Assembly: GCF_021018805.1 (NCBI RefSeq)
Contig: NC_086247.1
Coordinates: forward strand, 122,685,094 to 122,749,093
Source: Prinia subflava
Lineage: Eukaryota; Chordata; Aves; Passeriformes; Cisticolidae
Length of the DNA: 64,000 nt
Reading direction: 5' to 3'
Part shown: positions 25,236 to 35,580 of the stretch, one piece after another
Layout: the number at the start of each line of letters is the position of its first letter
Numbering within the stretch: the first letter of the stretch is position 1
Made by a program: the position numbers and the translations under genes
Notes under the pieces: generated by a model
Seen by the model: only the letters and a program-made list of their open reading frames with translations
Databases searched by the model: none
Told to the model about the DNA's origin: nothing

Positions 25236-26849
25236 TTGAAGAGATTAGATCTGCATTTCAGTCTGTTTTTTTATTCCTGCTGTTATCTGGTTGAACCTTT
25301 ATTGTACCCTGGGAAAGTAGAGCGCTGTCACTGACCATCCTTATGGATAGACAAACCCTGTTCCTATCAGGTATTCTAAAATCTATCAAAATATCCAGAG
25401 AACTGCTAATATTATTAAACCTCTTCTGAATACATTAATACATATCCCCTACTTCATTTAGGGCTATCAGCAGTCTTTTTAACTTGTGCCCTGAGTAAAG
25501 TGAAGGAGATATTTCAGGGCTAGGGGAGACATTCACATTCTACAATATACCCCAACCTCTACTTAATCTCAGCAGCACATTTTTAATCTGCTGCCATCAT
25601 CTCTATTTGTTACCATTACCCATTCTCATCCCTGCATTTACCAGCTTAGGTGGCTGCAGCTTGCCCATCCTTGTAGCTGGTCCTCACAGCTCACTTGCTG
25701 GTGAGGACTTCAAAGTGCCAAAATATTCCCCTTCTTTCCAGTTCTAAAATCTTCCTCTGCCACTAAAAGGAAAAATATAAAACTGTCAACAAAAGGAGAG
25801 TCAAGACGCATCTTCCCTGCTCCCTTATCTAATTTAAAAACTTGCTGATGTAGGTAAGGTAAAAGTGCAACACTTTAAAGGTTTCAAAAGCTTTTTTTTC
25901 CCTTTTGGTCTCTATTAACACATAACAGAAGCTGAGTCCTTCCTTTTGAGTTGAGTGTTACACTGCTGATGTAGACTAAGAGAGAGGAGCAGGTATCCAT
26001 CTGTTGATTTAATACACCTAAGAAGAGAAAAAACCCCACATTTACTATTCAGTTTTATAGCACTGACTCACATGTGGAAGGTGATGGTGCGGGGTCTTTG
26101 GGGAACAAGGTAAAACTGTGACCATTTGCAATATAATGCTATTTGGACATGAGCTTTACCTCTCTGCCCATCATCCAAACTACCTGTGTGTCTAGGAGCT
26201 GGCAGGGAAAGCACACATCTCTCACAATGGGGGAAGAATTTGGCAGAGATGTATAATGAAGTGCTGTAGAGAATTACTGGAATTACAGAAGTTTGAGTAT
26301 CCCTCAATTGGGTTATGGGGTAGGAATAGGGACAACATGTGATTAGGGAAATACATCCAATGTCTGAAAAGAAGATGGGCTGATCTTAAAGGCTTTTGCT
26401 GCTGCAAAGCTGTGAATGAGTGGTGTTGACAAGTACATTTGTCTTCTGTTTGCTTGTCTAGTTTACTGGAGGGTCCCTAAGGGTTAAGTCTGCCTGATAG
26501 TTTAAGAGTTCATCCAGAACTCTTCATTTCCATGCTCCCAAGAGCAGACATTGGGTGTCACCTGGAGTTTTGAGCTTATTCCCCAGGGAAATGGTAACAG
26601 CATCAATCCATTTGCATGGAATTGAACAGAAGTGGAATTTTACTTGAGTGTTTTGTTGCTTTGTGAACAGTCTGAAATGAATTTTTGTAGTCAGAACTGA
26701 ATGTAAGCACCTCAGGTTAGTGTATAGGTAACAGAGGTTGTCTATTTTATTGCAAGCTGTTAGCCCTGTTGAGAGGGTGCAAGATTTGTTTGATTGTACC
26801 TGACTATCATCTTAATGTGTCTTTTACGTTACTGCTTCTCCATCACTGC
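25236..26849. other. Unique non-coding DNA
   Basis: No exon, transposon or RNA gene was recognised. Short open frames at 26068-26407 on the minus strand have no recognisable domain. Confidence 0.5.
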
Positions 26850-27060
26850 TCCCTGTCCAAATATTAGCAGGTGTGTTTATGCAATTATAAATATGGAACC
26901 GCAGAAAATGTTCATGGCAGTGGTCATTTAATGAGGGAACTTATTTAATTGAAATAATGAATCTGAGTTAGTTCCTACTCTGATGCGATCTGACAAAAAT
27001 GATCATAGGATAAAATTGCTGCTTGCTGATCCCCACCTATCTTACATCTCAACTGGCTGC
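26850..27060. promoter_or_regulatory. CNE-like stretch (candidate enhancer)
   Basis: Repeat-free sequence with clustered AT-rich transcription-factor-like cores: 'tatgcaattataaatatgg' near 26878-26896, 'tttaattgaaataatgaatc' near 26944-26963 and 'aatgatcatagg' near 26998-27009. It reads as non-coding in all frames. The call is inference from texture alone. Confidence 0.25.
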
Positions 27061-27379
27061 AAGATTGAGGCAAACTGCACCAATTTAGTGCTCCCAACTG
27101 CCTGATAATGGACACTTTGCTGTGCACTCTCCCTTCATTACAGCACAGGTCATGGCTGTTAACAGGGCTCTTGCCAGTTTTGACAGATAGTCACTACCAA
27201 GATGAATGGCACTAGCCACATGACCACTTAGTACTATGCTTTTCCTCTCTAGCACCTTTAAAGCACTTATATTTTTTAAAAACTCACTTCATCCTTTAAC
27301 TGTTTATTAACTAGTAGAATCAATAGGAATCTGCTGGAACTGAACTCATGCAATTCTTCTAAACTTAATTGGGCGCATC
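27061..27379. other. Unique non-coding DNA, nothing specific
   Basis: No feature was recognised. Confidence 0.5.
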
Positions 27380-27800
27380 ACTATGAATACATCTGGGCAT
27401 TTGTTGCATGCCAGTAGTGAGAGATTCATTTAAGCATTTATTTTAAATTCCTTAAGGACTTTCAGACAATTTGCTCAGATTTTCTGTGTGTACTCTACTG
27501 CCAGGTTTTAGAACGATTAAAGGCATAAGAGCTGCAAGGACTGAATCATAACACTAATTACCAAATTTTAGGCCTTTTAAATGAAAATATTTGTGCTTGA
27601 ATTTATGGCTTTTTGAAATGTAAAGTATTTCTATTTTTCACATTTCACATGTCTGCTTTTAACACTGTCAGCCTAAATATTAACAGTTTTCTTTTTAGCA
27701 AATTTGTGTTTTACTAACAGACACAGGAATGCATACTTTAGGCACACAAATGCCAAGTACTTAACAATTAAGTTGCTTAGATGCATTCAGTTAGCCAAGA
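27380..27800. promoter_or_regulatory. CNE-like stretch (candidate enhancer)
   Basis: Low-divergence-looking, repeat-free AT-rich sequence with a TAATTACC core (27556-27563), 'acgattaaag' (near 27513) and 'acaattaagttgcttag' (27764-27780). No open frame of note. Evidence is compositional only. Confidence 0.25.
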
Positions 27801-29309
27801 AAAATTGTTTCTGAGACACTGCCAGGCATATTCTGTATTTTTGGTTAGCTCACTGCATTAAACAACAGATAAGTAAACAGCATTTATTTTCCAAAACATT
27901 AAGAGTGGTTAGACAGAGAATCTTTTTTAATAACACGTATTCCTGTGGGTTTTTTGCCAATGTTAGTTTTTATTGAAATCTCCCAGAATTCCTAGTTATG
28001 GAAATAGAAAATTTGTTCTTTGTATCAACCAGGATGCTTTGTTCCTGGCATGGAGTGGATTAGGACTAGAAACAGACAGAAGTGTGATCAGCCAAAACAG
28101 GTTTTTATGCTGAAGGTCCTACAAAATCTAAAAGTCTTCATGGTTTTGGTCACAGAGTGAAGGGACTTCCTTGAACCAAAAGAATCAGTTGGCTGGTAAG
28201 CAGATTAGAAGTAATGAGTGTGCCAGGAATAGCATGTTACTTTTTAACAACCAGATATAAAAAATTTGGTGAAACTTAGATTTCACCACAACTCGCATGG
28301 AAGTTCTCTGACCAGCCTTGAGTTACTGCACCTATGTGCACTGTTTTAAGTAGTGGCAAACAAGAAACTACACCTAATCTGCACACACATGTTGATGAGC
28401 CTTGAACGAAGTTCAGAAGCACTCAGTTACTTTAGGCTCTTTGGCAGATGGGTGGAAAACAGACAGGTATGCTAGAGAAGACCAGTGCATGACCCAGTTT
28501 GATGATGATCTGTCTTCTTTTCGTGATATCTGTTTTTCTCTTCTTCTTTGTTCAGCCTATGTATGTGTGTCTTTACTATTGTGATATTTCTGTAGTGCTT
28601 CCTCCTGTGCAGCTGACAGAGTTGAGACCCCAAAAAGCGTGCACTGTCGGGTATGTGCAGCCAAGGAGGCTCCTTTTTTCTTTCTTCTTCTCTCCTTTCT
28701 CCATATCTGAAGGAAGAAGCAGAAGGCTGGGAACTTAGGATTTTCTTTCCTGATCTTAATTCAAGGTATAAAAGTAAGGTTTTGTGACTGCATGTCTCCA
28801 AGAGCTAGAGCGTAAATGTCTCTCTTTCCTTCACATGCAGTAGGCAGTGTTGGCAGTAGGCTTGGATTGCAAAAGTGGCTGTAGAGGAGAGGACTCACAA
28901 AAGATGGTGACTAGGACTGCTAGGAAGTCCTTTCAGCCTGCCTACTGTTCTCTCCTGTCCAGATCTGCAATTCCATGATGTTGTTCAGAACCTGCTTCTT
29001 CCATCTTTCTGTTCAATGTGCCAGAACTGCTGTTTGCTCTTCAAAGGGAGGTAAGGGGTTTTTCTGCTTTTGGTAGAATGTGTGGGGAATCTTCCATCTC
29101 TTTGGCCTAGATGGCTGGTGGATTTTCACATCCTGCCCTGTCAGCTTCTCCATCTCCATGCTGGCCTTTGTGCCTCAAGTCCCAGCTGTTGGTAAAGGAG
29201 GGAGGGATAGAAACCCATGTGCTGTAGGCCAGACCACATTTTTTGGCTTAATTCACTCTAACAAGATTTTTCTTTACACTATAAACAAGAAAAATCACCC
29301 ACAAAGTTG
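27801..29309. other. Unique non-coding DNA
   Basis: No exon or transposon was recognised. Overlapping open frames on both strands at 28402-28801 have no recognisable domains and look like chance; a T/C-rich patch (28672-28702) inflates them. Confidence 0.45.
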
Positions 29310-29442
29310 TGATTCATAGGGTGGTTTGGTTTGGAAGGGACCTTAAAGATCATCTAGTTCCAACCCTCCTGCCATAAGCAGGGACACCTTCCACTAGACC
29401 AGCCTGCTCAAAGCCCCATTCAACCTGGCCTTGATTGCTTTG
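29310..29442 (-). mobile_element. CR1 LINE 3'-end fragment
   Basis: The plus strand begins with a tail-like 'gattcatagggtggtttgg', then 'ttggaagggaccttaaagat' (29331-29350), 'catctagttccaaccctcct' (29351-29370), 'agcagggacaccttccacta' (29378-29397) and 'caacctggccttga' (29421-29434). This is the textbook reverse complement of an avian CR1 3' end, so the element is on the minus strand. It is truncated after about 130 bp, the usual outcome of incomplete reverse transcription. No coding capacity. Confidence 0.93.
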
Positions 29443-29769
29443 TATTTTGTTGTAGAAAGAAAAGCATTTGAGTGTTTCTGAAGTGTTTTTCATATTTTTT
29501 TCTCGTATTAACGCAAGGTGGTATGATGTTCCTTGATTCTATAGGTTACCACAGTGTCACTACCAAGTGAAAGAGACTATTGCTCAAAAGGCAGACTTGT
29601 ATCCATGGCAACATGTATTTCAACATGTATATTTTCAAACATATGAAAGGACAACCTCTTTATAGAATATTTGTGCTTCAACACAATCATGTGTCCTGTG
29701 ACACATGGGCTGAGGTGGCCATGAGGGACTCCCAGCTGGTGCTCCATGCTCCGTCTGTCACGCTCAGAC
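29443..29769. other. Unique non-coding DNA
   Basis: Nothing specific was recognised between the CR1 fragment and the CpG-bearing stretch. Confidence 0.5.
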
Positions 29770-30110
29770 ACCCAGGGCAGCCATTTTGCTTGCCAAGGCC
29801 TCGCGTTTCTTCCCTCCCGTTTTGTTTTTTTTCCTTAACCTGAAATAAATACCACTCAGATGGGAAGCACATGACTGCTCTGTGTGCATGGAAAAATAAC
29901 CACAACAATTATTACGGCTTCGATAAACAGCAACAGTGACCTGGGGTCGGGCATTTCTCAAGCGCGAATGACCGCATGGGTTAAGGGCTCCCTGCTCGAC
30001 GTCAGGTCTTCAACTCTTTCAGCTGGTCATTAACAGGCAGAAACGCCAGCTCTCAGGGCCATTATTGATTAATTAATGCACACTATAAAACAATTTTCAC
30101 GTTGTTTCAG
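29770..30110. promoter_or_regulatory. CpG-bearing, homeodomain-site-rich candidate regulatory element
   Basis: About a dozen CpGs fall within 29790-30050 (cctcgcgtttc, cccgttt, ttacggcttcgataa, ggtcggg, aagcgcgaatgaccgc, gctcgacgtc, aacgcc), far above the local background. They are followed at once by ATTGATTAATTAAT (30064-30077), a strong homeodomain-type double site. There is no long exon-like open frame. Retention of CpGs plus developmental-factor cores is typical of deeply conserved enhancers. A non-coding exon or small promoter is an alternative. Confidence 0.4.
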
Positions 30111-30359
30111 TCTATAAAATTTCTGTCAATTATATAGCATGTCTGAATTGAAAAAAATCGTGGAAAAGTTATTTCGTATTATTTATTAATTTGTCTGCTT
30201 AATATGAATACATAATTAAGGATACAGAATGATTTTAGGGAAAGATCTAATAGAAATAATTGCACTGAACTCACAGGCTTTCAGGGTTACAAGAAACTGC
30301 CACTCAGTTTACACACAATTAATGTTTTTCACTCTGTGTAATTCTTGATCATTTCACTC
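30111..30359. other. AT-rich continuation between the two candidate elements
   Basis: Unique AT-rich sequence with 'attatttattaattt' near 30178-30192; no separate feature called. Confidence 0.4.
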
Positions 30360-30610
30360 TGCTTTGCTCTTGACAAACAGTCAAATTATGTGGTTACAAC
30401 TGCTATTAGATTTACATTGCATTGTCTAATTCACTTTGCCTCATAAAATTAGATGAATTATTAAACACATAATCTATTAATCCCTATTAAAATTAATTGA
30501 TTTTCATGTCATTTTAAAATGAATGAATTGTCTAGGGATATTCTCATAAACCTCATCACATAACAAAAAGATTGTTTTATTTCTTTTCATTTCTGATAAT
30601 GATCTTTAGA
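30360..30610. promoter_or_regulatory. CNE-like stretch, continues the candidate enhancer
   Basis: Dense TAAT/ATTA cores: 'aaaattagatgaattatt' near 30446-30463, 'ctattaatccctattaaaat' near 30474-30493 and 'aattaattgatttt' near 30492-30505. No repeat family was recognised. Together with 29770-30110 it may be one extended element. Based on texture only. Confidence 0.3.
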
Positions 30611-30865
30611 ATATGATACTTTTATGCTTCCACACATGAATAAATGTATACAAGTTTTTCAGCTGTTTTCATAGAATGTTTTCAGTTGTTCTCCATCTGT
30701 GAGAAAGAACAAAGAGAAAAAGAAAACGCTAAAAAGTAACAGGTTATATGGAAAACAGAACAAATACCTGTAAGTAGTTATTTTAGCTGGACATGAATGA
30801 AAAGGCTAGAAATTTTCTAAATATTCTTTGCAGGAAGGAAGGCGCAGAAGGAAGGAAGGCAGGCA

Positions 30866-30969
30866 GGCGGGAAGGCGGGAAGGCGGGAAGGCGGGAAGGC
30901 GGGAAGGCGGGAAGGCGGGAAGGCGGGAAGGCGGGAAGGAGGGAAGGAGGGAAGGCGGGAAGGCGGGAA
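30866..30969. repeat. 8-bp minisatellite (GGCGGGAA)13
   Basis: Exactly 13 tandem copies of an 8-bp unit span 104 bp. Copies 10 and 11 (30938-30953) are GGAGGGAA variants. GGAAGGAAGGC-type and CAGG repeats precede it (30834-30865). The regular spacing of GGG every 8 bases with 5-nt loops fits the G-quadruplex pattern G3N5G3N5G3N5G3 on the plus strand. Each consensus unit carries one CpG. The open frames translating to Arg/Gly/Lys-rich repeats are artefacts of the array. Confidence 0.96.
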
Positions 30970-32618
30970 GAAAAAAGCAAGACAAGAAAGCAAGAAAAAG
31001 AGATTTAGTAGGTAAATTGTTGGGTAAAATGAGGTAATGTCCTCCTTGAACTAAAGTGCACAAATTATGTGACCTATTAAAGTGCAGAAAGCTATGAGCA
31101 GTAGTGTCTGAGAGACACATTCAATACATCATTCCTCCCAGTATTAATATTTCAGGGAGTGGTCCAGCCGTGTCTGAACTTAAAATTCTTTTTATTAACT
31201 AATTTTTTTATTCAGATGCCCTCCCCTCATCTCACCTCTCTCCCCAACTTCTTTTCTAGGTTGGTTACTTTAATGTTGCTGAATTCAGCTGCATGTTTGG
31301 TATGTTTGACTTCATTATATTCTTATAGACATATATAAAATCCCATTCAGCTCTTTTGTCTGCAAGTAGCTCCATTGCTTCATGCAATGCAATTCACCAA
31401 CTCCCTTCTAATACTCCTGATTGCAGTGCTCATCTAAACTAGTGGCACTGGCATCAAACAGTGGTCTCCAGTGTGTAGCACTGACACAATAGCTTCCCAG
31501 GGTTTTGAGAAAGCTGCTAATTTCACCTTTCAGCTGAGATAAAGCACTTGCAAAACTGAAGCAGTCCAACAGTGTTCCACAACATTAAAGTTCCTAGGAT
31601 TTCAGTTGAATAGACTTTCTCTGATTTACTTCTTTCTACAGCTCATTCCTGTTTTATACGTATGATTGCTATTTACCAAGAAACAAACATTATTTATGCC
31701 TTACATGTTAAAAATCTTGAAAGGTTATACATTCCCTGACTTCTTTCTAATTCTGATGCATTCTTTCTAATGCATTTTTTGAGTTTTCTTTCTTTCAAGT
31801 CTCAGAGAAGTAATTTCAAACAAGCCCAATTATGCTTTCTTTTAACATCTCTATGTTTCACTTCAATTGAAAAAACGTAATGGCATGATGAAAATTAAAA
31901 ATGTTTGAAGGAATAAAAATAGTGTTTTGCTATTGTTTTCATAGACTTATCATGCATAAGCCTACAAATATGTCTAAATAATATTTATAGCATAATTTTA
32001 AGCAGTTTGCAAAGCTTATTGAATTTTACCCTGCATTAGCAGTTTGAATTTCTAGGAATTTGAATTCAAACAAGGAGGAGTTACAATCCTTCTAGAATTG
32101 TTTGGATGAATACATAAAGCGTAGTGCAATGGCAAAATGAAAATGCCTGTAGTTAATAATCTGTATACTGATAAAGGCTTTGTTTATAAGCTTCTTTCAG
32201 ACTGCTAAAAGATATGTTGAGTTAAAGGGATGCTGATTATTCCTTCCAAAGCCAATTTGTCTGATCTGCTGTCTGATGTGGTTATCACAACTATTATTAT
32301 CATAGGATACAGATACTTTTTGCATAAACTGCATCATAAAATGAGTGATGATGAGGTGCTTCATAGAGTCCCTGTGAGTCCTTCACAAAGGTCATTATCA
32401 CAGAATTCTGTTAATAGGAAAACCTGAATAAGACATGTCTTTATTTTTCATTTTGTTTTTCACTATCACTCCCCATTTCAGTCATGGTGGTAACTCTCCA
32501 CTGTTTCATTGTCACCAAAAGTCTCACTGTACCTTGCAACATTTTGTCCTGTAGTGTTGCAAAAGGGCTTAATCTGTGTCCTCTGAGCTACATTGTCTTG
32601 GACAAGCACAGCTGGAGA
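30970..32618. other. Unique AT-rich non-coding DNA
   Basis: No gene or identifiable transposon. The short open frame at 32230-32427 has no recognisable domain. Confidence 0.5.
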
Positions 32619-32672
32619 CTGACTGTACTGGTTTGAAAGCAAAACCAGCGAGACTCCAACTCAGAAATACAA

Positions 32673-32678
32673 TTTAAT
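32673..32678 (-). terminator. Polyadenylation signal ATTAAA of the minus-strand LTR
   Basis: ATTAAA on the minus strand lies about 50 bp from the LTR 3' end, the normal place for the R-region poly(A) signal. Confidence 0.55.
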
Positions 32679-32931
32679 AGAGAAGAAACAAACAACAGAA
32701 AGTGTAAAAATAAAATAAAATAAGATAAATGCCATAGTACAAAGGACCACTGACAGAGTCAGAATGCAAACCTGGCACCCTGTTGGTCAGGGTGTTGGAA
32801 GCAGCCCAAAGTAAGTCCTCCCAGAGTGACAGTTGTGACTCTCTTGAAGTAGAGATGATCCTCAAGAAAGGGTCCAGTCATCCTCTGGGAATCCAGTGGA
32901 AACAGGCTCCCTTGGTGTTTGGGAGTACAGG

Positions 32932-32937
32932 TTTTAT
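32932..32937 (-). promoter_or_regulatory. TATA-like box of the minus-strand LTR
   Basis: On the minus strand the context is CAGGGATAAAACCTG, about 310 bp into the LTR from its 5' end. The position and sequence fit the core promoter of a retroviral LTR. Whether it is still active is unknown. Confidence 0.6.
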
Positions 32938-33253
32938 CCCTGTGGAAAGGCTTTGGCTCCTCCCACTGGGTGGAGCATCTCACAATGGAATGAGGTGATG
33001 TTATCAGTCATGTGAGAGGCCTTAAATGGCCCATTCACAGGTGATGTTCCTCGGAGGAGAGTGGGTGGAGGAAGAGATAAGAAGGCACTGCCATATCTGG
33101 TGTTATCAGGTGTCTCATTAACAGAAGGCACCCATCCGCTCTCTTTCCACCCCTAGAGTTGCAAGAGATAAAGAACAGTATCTCCCAACTGGCTTCAACA
33201 GATGAAAATAGAATACACATTTTTGGTTACATTTTTCAACCCAAGACACTGAC

Positions 33254-34256
33254 TCGTTAAAGACTTTAAACCATAGGACCAAGGACCTGACATGGTATTG
33301 TACGCAGAGAAGAAACAGCTTGCCATACTCCCGGTTTTCCCCAGTACCTGCTTCGTCTTGCCAACGCCTTTCCTATTTGTTCACTCGGGTGCTGACTCAT
33401 CACACACAGCGAGGAGCCTTTTTCTGAGGCTCCTGTCACACCTAAGTGGCAGATTGCTGTCAGTGAGGTCTGTCACCTCTCTGTACAACAGTGTGCAGCC
33501 TCCCATGTTCACTGGAGCAGGGCAGGGACAAGATTCACACCCATAGAAGAGGTTCCCTGGGGTTTTCAGGGCTTTTCTTCACACATTGCACTTTTTCTCT
33601 CCATTTAGACAGGGTGAAAAAGACGTGGTGTGTCAGGTACTCCAACAGTCTTGAAGACAGAAGCCAAGAGTGGTTTGCAAGTAAAACCTGAGGTGACGAG
33701 GTAGGTCACCACAGAATTGATTCACATCAGCCAAGTCACTTCCACTCTGCGTCTTTTCCTGCAGCTGAGGGGCAGCTGCTGTCTTGTGATGACCAGGTTT
33801 GGGTGAAGCCCAAGAGACATATTTCAAAACAGGGACAAAAACTTTCCACAGGAGCTGTGACCATCTGGTAAGTGAAATAGGCCAGTGAAGATGCTTAGTC
33901 CTTGCTGACTCCATTTTCTTTGGAATTCATCTCTTTACAAGTAGTGGGACTAGCTCAGGGGCCCACAAGAGGTCTTTCCCCACACTCAGCCCCACATCAG
34001 GAAGCAGCAACTGGACCTGACCCATGAGCCTGCAGAGCCAGGACTCTCTCTGAGCTTGTAGGAGGTGAAGACTGTCACTTAAAAGCCTGGTGTCTCTTCC
34101 CAGAGAATGGGAAATAAGAGGGAGAGGAGGAGCTCAAGAAATGGCCTGAAACCTTCGCCTGTAGAAAGGATGAGGACTGCCCTGAATGAGCCTGTGGGGC
34201 CTTCCCAAATCTGAATTTATGGATAACACCACAATCACTATTCTCCCATAAACTCC
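33254..34256. other. Unique, slightly GC-richer non-coding DNA
   Basis: No exon could be defended. Open frames at 33292-33546 and 33491-33691 (plus) and 33633-33914 (minus) overlap and lack recognisable domains. An unrecognised old transposon is possible. Confidence 0.4.
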
Positions 34257-34282
34257 CTCCCCCCCGCCCCCCCCCCCCCCCC
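34257..34282. repeat. C-rich homopolymer tract
   Basis: A nearly pure C run is broken by one T and one G, with 16 consecutive C at 34267-34282. The minus strand is G-quadruplex-prone. Length in the assembly is likely unreliable. Confidence 0.9.
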
Positions 34283-35526
34283 AGTGCAATGAGGTATTTT
34301 TATAGCTCCAGACTTGGGGGGGATATACTACTAAAGCCATTAAAAAAAGTTTCCCAAGTCAACACAGTAAAGCATAGTGTATACATTATCAAGGCCCAAA
34401 TAACTTGCTTGGTATTATTAGATAATAAACTATTAACAGGCTAATAAGATAATAAGAAGAAAATTAAGATTCCACCTTCCTAGCAACATTCCAGCAGTAG
34501 CAAAGCTTCAGGGAAATAAGTCTCTGTGAAAGATACCATGAAAAATGTGTTTATTACTACATTCCTGTATTTATTAAGAACACTGTAGAAACCTCACTTC
34601 ATAACAGCCATTTGAATCTTAATTTTTCTTTAATAATAATTTCTTTAATAATTTTATGATCAAAAAGAAAGGGATCCTTTTGATTATTTATTATTTATTC
34701 AATAAGTGTGTGTATAATAAATTCAACAAGCTTTTCAATAGATGATTAATATTACCATTTATTATTTGCATTGCTCTAGCTTTTAGTACAATGATTATTT
34801 TCTGAACTGGGAATGACAAATGAGAAAATAATTTTCCTTCTAATTTCAACAGTTCCATCAGTCTAGTTAGTACAATTTCTTCTTTCATTATATTGGAAAA
34901 TAAAGAAAAGCCATATATATCTTGAATTCCTCCATTGATTACAATATTCAATATGATTTTCATGAAGATGGTGTAAACAATAAAAGATTGTTGTTTATGA
35001 AAGAAAGAATATAGAATTAAATTAAAAACTTTGATAACCAGGATAGAGATATTCAAAGCCAGATTCTATTTGAGACAATTTTAGTTCTATGTAAACTTTA
35101 TCAAAAGTTTTGGGATAATCCTGAATCCAAAATGCTATGCAGAAATAAGACATGGCAGTTTCAGTTACTGCTGAGGTGAATCCTACAAGAATGCCAACCT
35201 ATTGTTTTAACATGAGGTTTTTCTCTCAAATTATTGAAGTAGAAATTTAATTTGTCCCTTTAGACACCAAGTAAATTCTTCAATTTGTTAGTATGGAGTC
35301 AAATTTCATAATTTCTTTGTGTACAGAGTGTAACCAGTTTATCAAGAAGAAGTACCATGGTGGCAACTTGAAAATTCTACAGCAGTGAATGTTCAAGTGT
35401 TAAACAATGAGGAGCAGACAGAATGTTGGCTTTGATGCCAATAATAATATAAAAAGGAAAGCAAATATAAAACTTTAAAGCCTTACAGATGTAAATATAT
35501 ATACTTCACTGTCAAAACCAATTGCC

Positions 35527-35531
<5 letters not shown>
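34283..35531. other. Very AT-rich non-coding DNA
   Basis: TAATAA/TTATTT-rich patches occur at 34624-34720. No gene or transposon recognised. The minus-strand open frame at 34691-35056 (121 codons, Ile/Leu/Asn-rich) reflects AT-rich composition and has no recognisable motif. Confidence 0.5.

Positions 35532-35575
<44 letters not shown>
35532..35575. repeat. 44-nt poly(A) tract
   Basis: An uninterrupted A run of 44, then GAAAA. I see no recognisable mRNA, SINE or CR1 body upstream, no AATAAA 10-30 bp before it, and no obvious flanking duplication, so a retrocopy is not supported. It may be simple slippage. Confidence 0.9.
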
Positions 35576-35577
<2 letters not shown>

Positions 35578-35580
35578 AAA

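Larger units (their letters stand above)
32619..33253 (-). mobile_element. Solo LTR of an avian ERVL-like retrovirus, with target duplication
   Basis: The repeat proper is 32624-33248 (625 bp). Its ends form the imperfect inverted repeat TGTACTGGTTTG / CAACCCAAGACA. It is flanked on both sides by the identical 5-bp sequence ctgac (32619-32623 and 33249-33253). TG...CA ends with a 5-bp duplication are the hallmark of retroviral integration, and 5 bp is typical of ERVL. Read on the minus strand there is a TATA-type ATAAAA (32932-32937) and a polyadenylation signal ATTAAA (32673-32678), giving U3 of about 340 bp, R of about 250 bp and a short U5. No gag, pol or env sequence adjoins it, so it is the product of LTR-LTR recombination. 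The small open frames inside are not genes. Confidence 0.9.

Noticed and set aside
30783..31120. Arg/Gly/Lys-rich and Pro/Ser/Leu-rich open frames
   Set aside because: They are translations of the 8-bp minisatellite and not protein genes.
34691..35056. 121-codon minus-strand open frame that looks membrane-like (Ile/Leu/Phe-rich)
   Set aside because: Hydrophobicity follows from AT-rich composition; no recognisable family, and the region is low complexity.
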